Shown here one piece after another: positions 43,804 to 52,835 of a stretch of DNA of 64,000 nt (its first letter is position 1; every line of letters starts with the position of its first letter). The notes below the pieces were generated by a model. That model searched no databases. It was not told the DNA's origin and worked only from the letters and a program-made list of their open reading frames with translations. This DNA is from VRUE01 sp963840565 (GTDB lineage: Bacteria; Actinomycetota; Thermoleophilia; Solirubrobacterales; 70-9). The DNA lies in contig CAWIZH010000006.1 of NCBI GenBank assembly GCA_963840565.1, forward strand, positions 496,001 through 560,000, read 5' to 3'. Made by a program: the position numbers and the translations under genes.

Positions 43804-44310
43804 CTAGCGCGCGGCGAGCGCCTCGGCGTTATCAACCGGCTCTTTGAGGCCAGGACCGGGGACCGGCCTGGCGTCGCGCGCATTCAGGACCTTGCCGCAC
43901 TCTTGGCAGATACCGCGATCGCTGACCGCGCCCCCGCACTCCTTGTGGACGATCAGCATTGGCGGCCCGTTGGGATCGGGGGAGTAGCGATCGCCCCAGG
44001 CCAGCAGCGCGACGAGTGCGGGCCAGAGGCCGAGGCCCTTCTCTGTCAGGAAGTACTCGAAGCGCTGTGGGCTTTGCTGGTAGGCGCGTCGCTCGAGGAT
44101 GTCCTCCTCGATCAGGCGCCCCAGACGGGCCGAGAGCACGTTGCGCGCGACCCCCAGTCCCTTCTGCAACTCGTCGAAGCGCCGCCGCCCGTTCATCACA
44201 TCGCGCACGATCAACAGCGACCAGCGCTCGCCGACGACCTCCAGCGATCGAGCGATCGAGCAGATCTGACCCGGATAGTCGTTGCGCAGCACAGAGTGAT
44301 ACTCGCACAC
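43804..44310 (-). CDS. HxlR-family regulator with C-terminal zinc ribbon
   Basis: The 168-residue protein has the HxlR winged helix (CSIARSLEVVGERWSLLIVR, RRRFDELQKGLGVARNVLSA, RLGRLIEEDILERRAYQQSP). After it comes an added CGGAVSDRGICQECG motif, a likely zinc-binding ribbon. Two near-identical 15-bp palindromes lie directly upstream. It may control itself and the divergent or following dehydrogenase genes. Confidence 0.87.
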   Translation of the reverse strand: MCEYHSVLRNDYPGQICSIARSLEVVGERWSLLIVRDVMNGRRRFDELQKGLGVARNVLSARLGRLIEEDILERRAYQQSPQRFEYFLTEKGLGLWPALVALLAWGDRYSPDPNGPPMLIVHKECGGAVSDRGICQECGKVLNARDARPVPGPGLKEPVDNAEALAAR

Positions 44311-44313
44311 AAG

Positions 44314-44370
44314 GTTGCATCAAACAACTCACTGGTTTAGGGTCAGGCCAAGAGAGTTGCGTCAAGCAAC
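44314..44370 (-). promoter_or_regulatory. Twin palindromic operator before the HxlR gene
   Basis: GTTGCATCAAACAAC (44314-44328) and GTTGCGTCAAGCAAC (44356-44370) differ at two positions and are spaced 42 bp start to start (four helical turns). The second has perfect 5-bp arms. They lie 3 nt and 45 nt upstream of the HxlR start, so they are probably its autoregulatory sites. Confidence 0.6.
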
Positions 44371-44383
44371 CCATGTCCCAATT

Positions 44384-44437
44384 CCGCTGACTTCGCCTTT
44401 ATGCGTCCAATAGGCCACAAAAAGGCGAAGTCAGCGG
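44384..44437. terminator. 17-bp perfect inverted repeat (bidirectional hairpin)
   Basis: CCGCTGACTTCGCCTTT (44384-44400) is matched exactly by its reverse complement at 44421-44437, around a 20-nt loop, with A/T-rich bases at the loop side. Since the flanking genes diverge, its role as a terminator is unclear; it could be an attenuator or a mobile repeat. The rest of 44438-44619 holds nothing that I can support. Confidence 0.5.
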
Positions 44438-44619
44438 GAGAGGCGAAGGAACGGAGGAAGCGAGATGAGGTTGATTCCGAGGCATAGGCACCATCACCGC
44501 TCCAAGGCACCGCGGATTTCGATCAGCCAGGCGGAGATCACCGCCGATCTGATCTACCCGGCGAGCCCTCGCGCAGCTCGTCAGCGACAGTCCGGTACGC
44601 GCGCTCGCGGAGCCGCCAG

Positions 44620-45186
44620 GTGAGCGCTGAGGGAGTCGCCGCGGACGGCGGCACCGCCGTCGACGCCGCTCTGGCTTTCGCCGAGTCCAGCCCTGAGACC
44701 ACGCGCAACCGCACCCTGGTCTGGCAGGACCCGGTGCCGACAGCGGCTGCCGGGGCGACGATGACCGGCATGGAGTACATGGAAGCGATCGTCGCCGGCG
44801 CGATGCCGCCGCCGCCGATAGCGGTGACGATGCGAATGCGCCCGATCGAGCTGGGCGAGGGCAAGGCCGTCTTCGAGGGCGAGCCGGGTGAGGAGCACTA
44901 CAACCCGATCGGCGTCGTCCACGGCGGCTACGCCGCCACCCTGCTCGACTCGGCGCTCGGCTGCGCCGTGCACACCACCCTTCCGGCCGGCGTCGGCTAC
45001 ACCTCGCTCGGCCTCGAGGCAAAGTACGTGCGCCCGATCACCCGCGGCACCGGCCGCGTCCTCTGCGAGGCAAACGTCCTCTACCGCGGTCGCCGTCAGG
45101 CAACGGCGGAGGCGAAGCTGACCGCGGCCGAGAGCGGCAAGCTGCTCGCCCACGCGGTCGCGACGCTGATGATCCTCGGCGGTTGA
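44620..45186 (+). CDS. PaaI-type hotdog thioesterase
   Basis: The 188-residue protein has a hotdog fold near residues 65-185: EEHYNPIGVVHGGYAATLLD with the catalytic HGG motif, SALGCAVHTTLPAGVGYTSL, then VRPITRGTGRVLCEANVLYR. It hydrolyses an acyl-CoA or aryl-CoA. The GTG start is the first in frame; the N-terminal 40 residues are less conserved in appearance. It ends 6 nt from the convergent pepA. Confidence 0.85.
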   Translation: MSAEGVAADGGTAVDAALAFAESSPETTRNRTLVWQDPVPTAAAGATMTGMEYMEAIVAGAMPPPPIAVTMRMRPIELGEGKAVFEGEPGEEHYNPIGVVHGGYAATLLDSALGCAVHTTLPAGVGYTSLGLEAKYVRPITRGTGRVLCEANVLYRGRRQATAEAKLTAAESGKLLAHAVATLMILGG

Positions 45187-45192
45187 AGTCGG

Positions 45193-46638
45193 TTAGGCCG
45201 AGAGCGAGCGGGCGAGGCCGGTGAGCAGGCGGACGCCGTAGCCGCTGGCGTCGTTGCCGGTGTACTCGCGGCCCACGTCCCAGGCGGTGCCGGCGATGTC
45301 GAGGTGAGCCCAGGGCGTCTCGCCGACGAACTCCTCGAGGAAGGCGGCGGCGGAAAGCGTGCCGGCCTTGCGCTTGGCGGCCGCGTTGGTGAGGTCGGCG
45401 ACGGTTCCCTTCATCAGCGCCTTGTACTCCGGGTGGAGCGGCATCCGCCAGACCAGCTCGCCCGTCTTGCGGCCGACCTCCTCGACCTCGCCCGCAAGGC
45501 CATCGTCGTTAGAGACGATCGCTGCGTAGGACGAGCCGAGGGCGATCATCACGGCGCCGGTCAGGGTGGCGATGTCGACGACGCGGTTGGCACCCTGCTC
45601 GATCGCGTAGGCGAGCGCGTCGGCGAGAATCAGGCGCCCCTCGGCATCGGTGTTGTTGATTTCGACCGTCTTGCCGCTGTACTGGGTGATGACGTCGCCT
45701 GGCTTGATCGCGGTCCCCGATGGCATGTTCTCGGTCGAGGGGATGACGGCGATCAGGTTCAGGGCGAGGCCAAGCTTGGCGATCGCCCCGACCGCCTCCA
45801 GCACCGCGGCAGCGCCCGACATGTCCATCTTCATCTCGTGCATGCCGGCTGCCGTCTTCAGCGAGATGCCGCCGGTGTCGAAGGTGACGCCCTTGCCGAC
45901 CAGGCCGAGCGTTTCGCCCGAGCCGCCGCCGTCGTAGCGCAGCACGATCAGGCGCGGGTCCTCGGCGCCGCCCTGGCTGACCGCGACCAGCCCGCCCATC
46001 TCCTTGGCGGCAATCTCCTCGCGACCGAAGACCTCGACGCTGAGCGAGTCGTGGGCCGCGGCGATCTCCTCGGCGCGGTTGGCCAAGTAGGACGGGGTCG
46101 CGACGTTGGAGGGCAAGCTCTGCAGGTCGCGGGCGCGGTTCTGGGCCTCGGCGCAGACGCGGGCGGTCTCGGCAGCTTCGACGACCGTGATGACGTCGTC
46201 GGGTCCCAGCAAGGTCAGCGAGTCGAGCGCGGTTGGCTCCGGGTCCTCGGGGTCCCTGCTCTTGAAGCGGTCGAAGCTGTAGGCGCCGAGGATCGTGCCG
46301 GTGACGATGCCCTCGACAACGGCATCGGCGTCGTCGCCCTCGGGCAGGACCCAGGCGAGCGAGGAGGCGCTGAGCCTGCCGGCCTCTTTGGCGACCAGCG
46401 CCGCCGCGATCCGCAGCCGCTCGGCATCGAGGTCCTCGCGCTTGCCTAGGCCCGCGACCAGCACCCGGGCGGGCCGCTCGGGATGGATCGTGGCCAGCTT
46501 CTTGAAGCTGGCCTTGGCGTCAGCCGCCCCGCGGGCGGAGGCGAGCTCGCCGGGCAGCTCCTCGCCCTCGCAGAGGCCGATCGCGACGAGGTCCCCGTCG
46601 ACCGCGGCGAGCTCGTTCTGGCTGACGAAGACCTTCAT
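45193..46638 (-). CDS. pepA: Leucyl aminopeptidase (M17)
   Basis: The 481-residue M17 peptidase has VGKGVTFDTGGISLKTAAGM with metal-binding Lys/Asp, MKMDMSGAAAVLEA, and the signature NNTDAEGRLILADALAYA. It releases N-terminal residues from peptides and usually binds two metal ions as a hexamer. ATG 46638 lies 10 nt after TAGACT on the minus strand. Confidence 0.94.
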   Translation of the reverse strand: MKVFVSQNELAAVDGDLVAIGLCEGEELPGELASARGAADAKASFKKLATIHPERPARVLVAGLGKREDLDAERLRIAAALVAKEAGRLSASSLAWVLPEGDDADAVVEGIVTGTILGAYSFDRFKSRDPEDPEPTALDSLTLLGPDDVITVVEAAETARVCAEAQNRARDLQSLPSNVATPSYLANRAEEIAAAHDSLSVEVFGREEIAAKEMGGLVAVSQGGAEDPRLIVLRYDGGGSGETLGLVGKGVTFDTGGISLKTAAGMHEMKMDMSGAAAVLEAVGAIAKLGLALNLIAVIPSTENMPSGTAIKPGDVITQYSGKTVEINNTDAEGRLILADALAYAIEQGANRVVDIATLTGAVMIALGSSYAAIVSNDDGLAGEVEEVGRKTGELVWRMPLHPEYKALMKGTVADLTNAAAKRKAGTLSAAAFLEEFVGETPWAHLDIAGTAWDVGREYTGNDASGYGVRLLTGLARSLSA

Positions 46639-46763
46639 CGAGCTCGCGAGTCTATGACCTTGCGCACGGCGGCTGGCGGTTGCCCCCCGCTATCGTCCCA
46701 AGTGTGGGCCAGCTGGCCCTGATCGAGCCGAGATCCGGCATAAACACTCAGAGAAAGGCAGCC

Positions 46764-47948
46764 ATGCCCAGCACAGTCATCCTCGGAACCGCACGCACGC
46801 CCTTCGGCAAGATGGGCGGCACCCTGTCCTCACTCGACGCCACCGACCTCGGCGGCCACGCGATCGCAGCGGCGCTGGAGCGCTCCGGCGTCGATCCTGA
46901 GCAGGTCCAGCAGGTCGTCTTCGGCCAGGTCCTGCAGGCCGGCCAGGGGCAGATCCCCTCGCGCCAGGCCCAGATCAAGGGCGGCGTCCCCAAGGAGGTG
47001 CCCTCGGAGACGATCAACAAGGTCTGCGCCTCGGGCATGCGCACGATCGGGCTCGCCGACCAGGCGATCCGCGCCGGCGACACCGAGGTCGCCGTCACCG
47101 GTGGCATGGAGTCGATGAGCCAGGCGCCGCACCTGCTGCCCGGCGCCCGCTTCGGCTATCGGATGGGCCACGTCGAGACGATCGACGCGATGGTCCACGA
47201 CGGACTCACCAATCCCTTCACCGAAAAGCAGATGATCAACGAGGCGAGCGAGGTCTCCAACGAGCTCGAGATCACCCGCGCCGACATGGACCGCTTCGCC
47301 GAGCGCTCGCACCGGCTCGCCGCCGAGGCGACCGATGCCGGCCGGCTCGCCGACGAGATCGCAGGCGTCACGGTCAAGTCCCGCAAGGGCGAGCACGCGG
47401 TCGAGACCGACGAGGCAATTCGTGCCGACACGACGGTGGAGACCCTCTCCGGCCTGCGCGCGATCGGGGGCGAGGACGCCACCCACACCGCCGGCAACGC
47501 GCCGGGGGTCAATGACGGCGCCGGAGCGATCATCGTCGCCTCCGGAGAGTGGGCCGAAAAGGAGGGCCGCACGCCGCTGGCCCGCGTCCTCGCCTACGGC
47601 ACCGTCGCCGACGACTTCCCCTACCTGGCGAAAACTCCGGCCAACGCCGCTAAGCAGGCGCTGGAAAAGATCGGCAAGAGCCCTGAGGACGTTGATCTCT
47701 GGGAGATCAACGAGGCCTTCGCCTCGGTTGCCCTGAACTCGATGCGGATGCTCGGCGTCGATGAGGAGAACGTCAACGTCAACGGCGGTGCGATTGCGCT
47801 CGGCCACCCGATCGGCGCCTCCGGCTCCCGCATCGTCGGCTCGCTCGTCCATGAGCTCGGCCGGCGCGGCGGCGGCATCGGCGTTGCCGCGATCTGCTCC
47901 GGCGGCGGTCAGGGTGACGCGATCGTGATCGAGGTCAACGGGTCCTAA
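46764..47948 (+). CDS. Acetyl-CoA acetyltransferase (thiolase)
   Basis: The 394-residue thiolase begins at ATG 46764 after AGAAAGG. The active-site Cys is in NKVCASGMRTIGLADQA; the His and second Cys are in GHPIGASGSRI and ICSGGGQGDAI. It cleaves or forms acetoacetyl-CoA or longer 3-ketoacyl-CoA. The HAD hydrolase follows by one base. Confidence 0.94.
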   Translation: MPSTVILGTARTPFGKMGGTLSSLDATDLGGHAIAAALERSGVDPEQVQQVVFGQVLQAGQGQIPSRQAQIKGGVPKEVPSETINKVCASGMRTIGLADQAIRAGDTEVAVTGGMESMSQAPHLLPGARFGYRMGHVETIDAMVHDGLTNPFTEKQMINEASEVSNELEITRADMDRFAERSHRLAAEATDAGRLADEIAGVTVKSRKGEHAVETDEAIRADTTVETLSGLRAIGGEDATHTAGNAPGVNDGAGAIIVASGEWAEKEGRTPLARVLAYGTVADDFPYLAKTPANAAKQALEKIGKSPEDVDLWEINEAFASVALNSMRMLGVDEENVNVNGGAIALGHPIGASGSRIVGSLVHELGRRGGGIGVAAICSGGGQGDAIVIEVNGS

Positions 47949-47949
47949 C

Positions 47950-48735
47950 GTGAGCCGCGCCGCGGCTTTCTTCGATTTGGACAAGACCCTGATGGCGGGC
48001 TCATCGGGGATGCAGTTCGCCCGTGTCGCGACGCGGCACGGGCTAGTCAGCCGGCGGCAACTGGCCAGCTGGGGCTTCGAGCACCTGCGCTACCGCCTGC
48101 GCGGCACGACCGACGAGCGCACGACCGAGGTGCTGAAGGTTGCCCGCGAGCTGATCGCCGGGGTGCCGGCCCGCAGCCTCGAAAGGATGAACCCCGAGGT
48201 GATGGCGGCGATCCTGCCGCGCGTCTACCCGCAGATGCTCGACGAGGTCTACGGCCACCAGGATGCAGGCCGGCCGACCTTCATCGTCAGCGCCGCCGGC
48301 AGCGGCGTGGTCGAGCCGCTCGCCAACGTGCTCGGCATGGACGGCGGTGTCGGCACCAGCTACGAAGTCGGCGACGACGGTGCGCTGACCGGCCGCTTCG
48401 ACGGTCCCTTCGTTTACGGCAAAGGCAAGGTCGAGGCGATGCAGATATTCGCGGCCGAGCACGACATCGATCTGGCCGCCTCCTACGCCTACTCGGACTC
48501 GATCTCCGACCTACCGATGCTGCGAGCCGTCGGCAATCCGGTCGTCGTTAACCCCGACCCACCGCTGGCCGAGGTTGCCCGCGACGAGGGCTGGCAGACG
48601 CTGCGCTTCGAGCGCCTCGGCCGCCGCCTGGTTGCGGTCGCGATCACGCTGCTGGCGACTGTCGCCGGCTTCGGTGGTTCGCGCATCGCCGCCCGGCGCA
48701 AGCAGCCACCCCGCCGCTTTGCCACGCGCCGCTGA
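47950..48735 (+). CDS. HAD-IB family phosphatase (SerB-like), C-terminal membrane segment
   Basis: The 261-residue protein has FFDLDKTLMAGSS (motif I with nucleophile Asp), FIVSAAGSGVVEPLANVLG (motif II), GKGKVEAMQIFAAEHDIDL (motif III Lys) and YSDSISDLPMLRAVGNPVVV (motif IV). A hydrophobic helix near residues 220-240 (LVAVAITLLATVAGFGG) may anchor it. Members dephosphorylate phosphoserine or lipid precursors. Substrate unknown. Confidence 0.87.
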   Translation: MSRAAAFFDLDKTLMAGSSGMQFARVATRHGLVSRRQLASWGFEHLRYRLRGTTDERTTEVLKVARELIAGVPARSLERMNPEVMAAILPRVYPQMLDEVYGHQDAGRPTFIVSAAGSGVVEPLANVLGMDGGVGTSYEVGDDGALTGRFDGPFVYGKGKVEAMQIFAAEHDIDLAASYAYSDSISDLPMLRAVGNPVVVNPDPPLAEVARDEGWQTLRFERLGRRLVAVAITLLATVAGFGGSRIAARRKQPPRRFATRR

Positions 48736-48739
48736 GGGG

Positions 48740-48783
48740 GTGTGGCGAGTTACCCGTGTATATGAGCGGGAAAGTCGCCACAC
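48740..48783 (+). terminator. Hairpin after the HAD phosphatase gene
   Basis: GTGTGGCGA (48740-48748) pairs with TCGCCACAC (48775-48783), with an inner CCCG/CGGG stem. It lies 5 nt after the stop and before the -10 box of the mutase gene. Confidence 0.65.
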
Positions 48784-48816
48784 CGACGAGGATGGCCGCA
48801 CCTAGACTGTGTGGCG

Positions 48817-50439
48817 ATGGCGATCGAGCCGCGGGAGAAGCCGGAGTACAAAGAGCGCGAGGCTGAGTTCTCGACGATGTCGGGCCACCCGATCGCGCCG
48901 CTCTACGGTCCGGAGAACGCGCCCGCTGATCCTGAGGCGACGATCGGCGAGCCCGGCGAGTACCCGTTCACCCGTGGGCCCTACCCCTCGATGTACCGGG
49001 GACGGCTCTGGACGATGCGTCAGTTCGCCGGCTTCGGCACGGTCGAGGAGACCAACGAGCGCTTCCACTACCTGCTCGACCACGGCCAGACCGGGCTCTC
49101 CACGGCCTTCGACATGCCGACGCTGATGGGCTACGACTCCGATCACCATCGCAGCCTCGGTGAGGTTGGCCGCGAGGGCGTCGCCGTCGACAGCCTCGAC
49201 GACATGGAGCAGCTCTTCGACGGCATCCCGCTCGGCGGCGTCACCACCTCGATGACGATCAACGCGCCGGCCGCGATCCTGCTCGCCTTCTACGTTCTCG
49301 TCGGCGAGCAGCAGGGGGTGTCTCCGGAGAAGCTCGGCGGCACGATCCAGACCGACATCCTCAAGGAGTACATCGCCCAGAAGGAGTGGTGCTTCCCGAT
49401 CGAGCCGGCGATGCGCCTGGTCACCGACATGATCGAGTGGTGCTCCGAGCACATGCCGCGCTGGCACCCGGTCTCGATCTCCGGCTACCACATCCGCGAG
49501 GCCGGCTCGACCGCGCAGCAGGAGCTCGCCTTCACGCTCAAGGACGGCTTCACCTACGTCGAGCGGGCGCTCGAGCGCGGCCTCGACGTCGACGACTTCG
49601 CCCCTCGCCTCTCCTTCTTCTTCAACGCCCACATCGATTTCTTCGAGGAGGTCGCCAAGTACCGGGCGGCGCGCCGGATCTGGGCGCGCGAGATGCGCGA
49701 CACCTACGGCGCCAAGCGCGAGGAGTCGATGCGGCTGCGCTTCCACGCCCAGACCGCGGGCGTCTCGCTGACCGCCCAGCAGCCGCTCAACAACGTCGTC
49801 CGCACCTCGCTGGAGGCGCTGGCCGCGGTGCTCGGCGGCACCCAATCGCTGCACACCAACTCCTTCGACGAGGCGCTGGCGCTGCCGACCGAGGAGGCCG
49901 TGAAGGTGGCGCTGCGCACCCAGCAGGTGATCGCGGTCGAGTCCGGCGTGACCAACACCGCCGACCCGCTCGGCGGCTCCTGGTTCGTCGAGAAGCTGAC
50001 CGACGAGATGGAGCAGGCGGCCTACGGTTACTTCTCCCGCATCGACGAGCTGGGGGGGATGGTCGAGGCGATCCGCCGCAACTTCCCGCAGCGCGAGATC
50101 GCCGACGCCGCCTTCACCTACCAGCGCGAGCTCGACGAGCGCAAGCGGATCGTCGTCGGCGTCAACGACTTCGTCCAGGACGGCGAAGAGCCGACGCCGA
50201 TCCTCCGCATCGACCCGGCGCTGGAGAAAAAGCAGGTCGATCGCCTCGCCGCGACCCGCGCCCGCCGCGACGGCGCCGCGGTCGAGAGCGCCCTCGCCGA
50301 GCTCAAGCGAGCCGCCGCCACCGAGGAGAACCTGATGCCGCCGATCATCGCCGCCGCCCGCGTCCGGGCGACCGAGGGAGAGATGATCGCGGCGATGCAG
50401 GAGGTCTTCGGCACCTACACAGAGTCGCCGGTCTTCTAA
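48817..50439 (+). CDS. Methylmalonyl-CoA mutase, catalytic (large) subunit
   Basis: The 540-residue catalytic domain has GHPIAPLYGP, YPFTRGPYPSMYRGRLWTMR, QFAGFGTVEETNERFHYLLD, SGYHIREAGSTAQQELAFTL and LHTNSFDEALALPTEEA, as in the (beta/alpha)8 barrel of B12 mutases. It interconverts methylmalonyl- and succinyl-CoA with the separate cobalamin-binding subunit encoded next. ATG 48817 lies 8 nt after TAGACT (48803-48808). No dedicated B12 domain is fused. Confidence 0.94.
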   Translation: MAIEPREKPEYKEREAEFSTMSGHPIAPLYGPENAPADPEATIGEPGEYPFTRGPYPSMYRGRLWTMRQFAGFGTVEETNERFHYLLDHGQTGLSTAFDMPTLMGYDSDHHRSLGEVGREGVAVDSLDDMEQLFDGIPLGGVTTSMTINAPAAILLAFYVLVGEQQGVSPEKLGGTIQTDILKEYIAQKEWCFPIEPAMRLVTDMIEWCSEHMPRWHPVSISGYHIREAGSTAQQELAFTLKDGFTYVERALERGLDVDDFAPRLSFFFNAHIDFFEEVAKYRAARRIWAREMRDTYGAKREESMRLRFHAQTAGVSLTAQQPLNNVVRTSLEALAAVLGGTQSLHTNSFDEALALPTEEAVKVALRTQQVIAVESGVTNTADPLGGSWFVEKLTDEMEQAAYGYFSRIDELGGMVEAIRRNFPQREIADAAFTYQRELDERKRIVVGVNDFVQDGEEPTPILRIDPALEKKQVDRLAATRARRDGAAVESALAELKRAAATEENLMPPIIAAARVRATEGEMIAAMQEVFGTYTESPVF

Positions 50440-50453
50440 GCTCCCCGCCGCTG

Positions 50454-50873
50454 ATGAGCACCGCAACCGCCCGCAAGATCCGCGTCGTCGTCGCCAAGCC
50501 TGGCTTGGACGGCCATGACCGCGGCGCCAAGATCATCGCCCGCGCTCTGCGCGACGCGGGCATGGAGGTGATCTACACCGGCCTGCACCAGACACCGGAG
50601 CAGATCGCCGAGACGGTGATCCAGGAGGACGCCGACGCGGTTGGCCTCTCGATCCTCTCCGGCGCCCACATGACCTTGGTGCCGCGCGTGGTTGAGCTGC
50701 TCAAGGCCCAGGACGTCGACGACGTCCTCGTCACCGTCGGCGGCACGATCCCGGCCGAGGACATCCCCGAGCTGAAGAAGCTCGGCGTCGCCGCCGTCTT
50801 CACTCCCGGGGCGGGAACCGACGAGATCGTCGAGTTCATCCGCGACAACGCTGCCGAGCGCGACGCCGTCTAG
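50454..50873 (+). CDS. Methylmalonyl-CoA mutase, cobalamin-binding small subunit
   Basis: The 139-residue protein has the B12-binding signature VVAKPGLDGHDRGAKIIARA (DxHxxG), the SxL loop VGLSILSGAHMTLVPRVVEL and the GG motif TVGGTIPAEDI. It carries the coenzyme for the large subunit immediately upstream. The pair is the split bacterial form (also called hcm-like or mcmA1/A2). MeaB is encoded 14 kb away. Confidence 0.93.
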   Translation: MSTATARKIRVVVAKPGLDGHDRGAKIIARALRDAGMEVIYTGLHQTPEQIAETVIQEDADAVGLSILSGAHMTLVPRVVELLKAQDVDDVLVTVGGTIPAEDIPELKKLGVAAVFTPGAGTDEIVEFIRDNAAERDAV

Positions 50874-50948
50874 CGCCACGCCAGGTCGCAACAACGGCTT
50901 GCTGCTGCGCCCGCTAACCTCCCGCCGCGCCCTGTATAGATAGACTGA

Positions 50949-50964
50949 TTGACTGGTCAGTCAA
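50949..50964. promoter_or_regulatory. TetR-type operator upstream of etfB
   Basis: TTGACTG-GT-CAGTCAA is an inverted repeat of perfect 7-bp arms with a 2-bp centre, located 44 nt before the etfB start. The TGACTGGTCAGTCA core resembles sites bound by TetR-family repressors of fatty-acid genes. Confidence 0.5.
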
Positions 50965-51007
50965 CCAACTTGAGAACTCAGCAGAACACAGCCAAGGAGG
51001 CTTGAAC

Positions 51008-51799
51008 TTGAAGATCTGCGTCCTGGTCAAGGAGGTTCCGGACGCCGCTGTTCAGAAGCGCATCGACTCCAACACGATGCGCCTGGACCGTAGCGGCGAG
51101 AAGAACCTGAACCCCTTCGACACACATGCCATCGAGGCCGCCATGCAGATCAAGGAGGGCGGGGCGATCCCGGTCGAGGAGGTCGTCGCGGTGACGATGG
51201 GCCCCGATTCGGCGGTCCGCGCTCTGCATAAGGCGGTTGCGCTCGGAGCGGACCGCTCCGTGCACCTCTCCGACGACGCGCTCTCCGGCTCCGACGTCTG
51301 CGCCACCGGCTACTCGCTGGCCAAGGTGCTCGAGTCCGAGAGCCCGGATCTGGTCCTGCTGGGCCAGCAGTCCGATGACGGCGAGTGCTACACGATCGGC
51401 GCGGTTGTCGCCGACCACCTGCAGATGCCCTCGCTGACGCAGGTGATCAAGATCGACGTCACCGACGGCAAGCTGCGCTGCGAGCGCCAGGCCGAGTACG
51501 GCTACGACACGGTCGAGCTTGAGTTGCCCGCCGTGATCAGCGTCGGCGACGCGATCAACGAGCCTCGTTACCCGAGCCTGAAGGCGATCATGGGCGCCAA
51601 GAAGAAGCCGCTCGACGCCAAGGCGACCGGCGACGTCGGCATCGAAGCCGGCATGGTCGGCGAGGGCGGCTCCAAGACATCGGTCCTCTCCCTCAACCCG
51701 CCGCCCGCCAAGCAGGCCGGCGAGATCATCGAGGACGAGGACACCAACGAGACGGTCGAAAAGATCGTCGCCTGGCTTGACGAGAGGAAGCTGATCTAG
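51008..51799 (+). CDS. etfB: EtfB, electron transfer flavoprotein beta subunit
   Basis: The 263-residue beta subunit starts KICVLVKEVPDAAVQKRIDS and carries the AMP/FAD-site region VVAVTMGPDSAVRALHKAVA and QQSDDGECYTIGAVVADHLQ. TTG 51008 is preferred because AAGGAGG (50994-51000) lies 7 nt upstream; an in-frame TTG at 51002 would leave only 1 nt. EtfAB accepts electrons from acyl-CoA dehydrogenases and passes them to the dehydrogenase encoded downstream. Confidence 0.94.
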   Translation: MKICVLVKEVPDAAVQKRIDSNTMRLDRSGEKNLNPFDTHAIEAAMQIKEGGAIPVEEVVAVTMGPDSAVRALHKAVALGADRSVHLSDDALSGSDVCATGYSLAKVLESESPDLVLLGQQSDDGECYTIGAVVADHLQMPSLTQVIKIDVTDGKLRCERQAEYGYDTVELELPAVISVGDAINEPRYPSLKAIMGAKKKPLDAKATGDVGIEAGMVGEGGSKTSVLSLNPPPAKQAGEIIEDEDTNETVEKIVAWLDERKLI

Positions 51800-52774
51800 A
51801 TGGCAGGCATCCTGACCTACGCCCTCCACGACGACGAGGGCAACTTCAACAAGAACTCGCTGGGAGCGATTTCAGAGGCGGCCAAGCTGGCCGGCCAGAT
51901 CGGCGGCGACGCCGGCGTGATGGTCGTCGGCGACATCGCCGACGACGCTTGCGCTTCGCTCGGCAACTGGGGCGCGACCAAGGTCTACCGGGCCAAGGAC
52001 GTGCCCGAGGGCCTGGCCCAGCCGATCGTCGACGCGATGGCCAAGGTCATCCAGGACGAGGGCTTCAGCTACGCCCTCTTCGGCGGTGGCCTGCTCGGCT
52101 TCGAGATTGGCGCCGGCCTCACCGCACGCCTCAACGCCGGCGTGACGATGGAGGTCACCGAGGTCAAGGTGCAGGACGGCAAGCTCGTCGCCGAGCGCCC
52201 GATCCTGCAGGACTCCCAGATCGCCGACGTCGGTTACGTCTCGGAGCCCGGCATCATCATCGGCCGCCTCAACGCCTTCGACGCCAATGAGAGCGGTGGC
52301 ACGGCCGAGGTCATCGACATCGACGTTGAGCTCTCACCCTGGTCGACGAAAGCCAAGATGGTCCAGCGCGGCGAGCAGCGCGGCGCCGACGTCAACATCG
52401 AGGACGCCGAGATCCTGGTCGGAGGTGGCCGCGGCCTCGGCGCAGCCGAGGGCTTCAAGCAGTGCGAGGAACTGGCCGAGGCGATGGGCGGGGCAGTTGC
52501 CGCCACCCGCGCCGTGGTCGACGCTGGCTGGTACCCCTACGCGGCCCAGATCGGCCAGACCGGCAAGACGGTCGCGCCGAAGCTCTACCTGGCCGCCGGC
52601 ATCTCCGGCGCGATCCAGCACAAGGTCGGGATGCAGAGCTCGGAGAACATCCTCGCGATCAACAAGGACCAGAACGCGCCGATCTTCGAGTTCTCGGATC
52701 TCGGCGTGGTGGGCGACCTGCACAAGATCGTCCCCAAGCTGACCGAGGCGATCAAGGCTAAGAAGGGCGGCTGA
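51800..52774 (+). CDS. etfA: EtfA, electron transfer flavoprotein alpha subunit
   Basis: The 324-residue alpha subunit has the FAD-binding C-terminal region VGGGRGLGAAEGFKQCEELA, VGQTGKTVAPKLYLAAGISG-like motif (here IGQTGKTVAPKLY), GAIQHKVGMQSSENILAINK and NAPIFEFSDLGVVGD. The ATG follows the etfB stop with no gap. Confidence 0.95.
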   Translation: MAGILTYALHDDEGNFNKNSLGAISEAAKLAGQIGGDAGVMVVGDIADDACASLGNWGATKVYRAKDVPEGLAQPIVDAMAKVIQDEGFSYALFGGGLLGFEIGAGLTARLNAGVTMEVTEVKVQDGKLVAERPILQDSQIADVGYVSEPGIIIGRLNAFDANESGGTAEVIDIDVELSPWSTKAKMVQRGEQRGADVNIEDAEILVGGGRGLGAAEGFKQCEELAEAMGGAVAATRAVVDAGWYPYAAQIGQTGKTVAPKLYLAAGISGAIQHKVGMQSSENILAINKDQNAPIFEFSDLGVVGDLHKIVPKLTEAIKAKKGG

Positions 52775-52780
52775 CGTTCC

Positions 52781-52802
52781 CCGGGGGGCTTCGGCCCCCC
52801 GG
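52781..52802 (+). terminator. UUCG-capped GC hairpin after etfA
   Basis: CCGGGGGGC and GCCCCCCGG enclose the stable tetraloop TTCG, 6 nt after the etfA stop. It may end or attenuate transcription before the ETF dehydrogenase gene. Confidence 0.7.
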
Positions 52803-52835
52803 ACGCCGTTCACCTGACGACGATTGGAGTAAGCG

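Noticed and set aside
44399..45022. Minus-strand open frame opposite the thioesterase gene
   Set aside because: Arg/Ser/Pro-rich shadow of the plus-strand gene without motifs.
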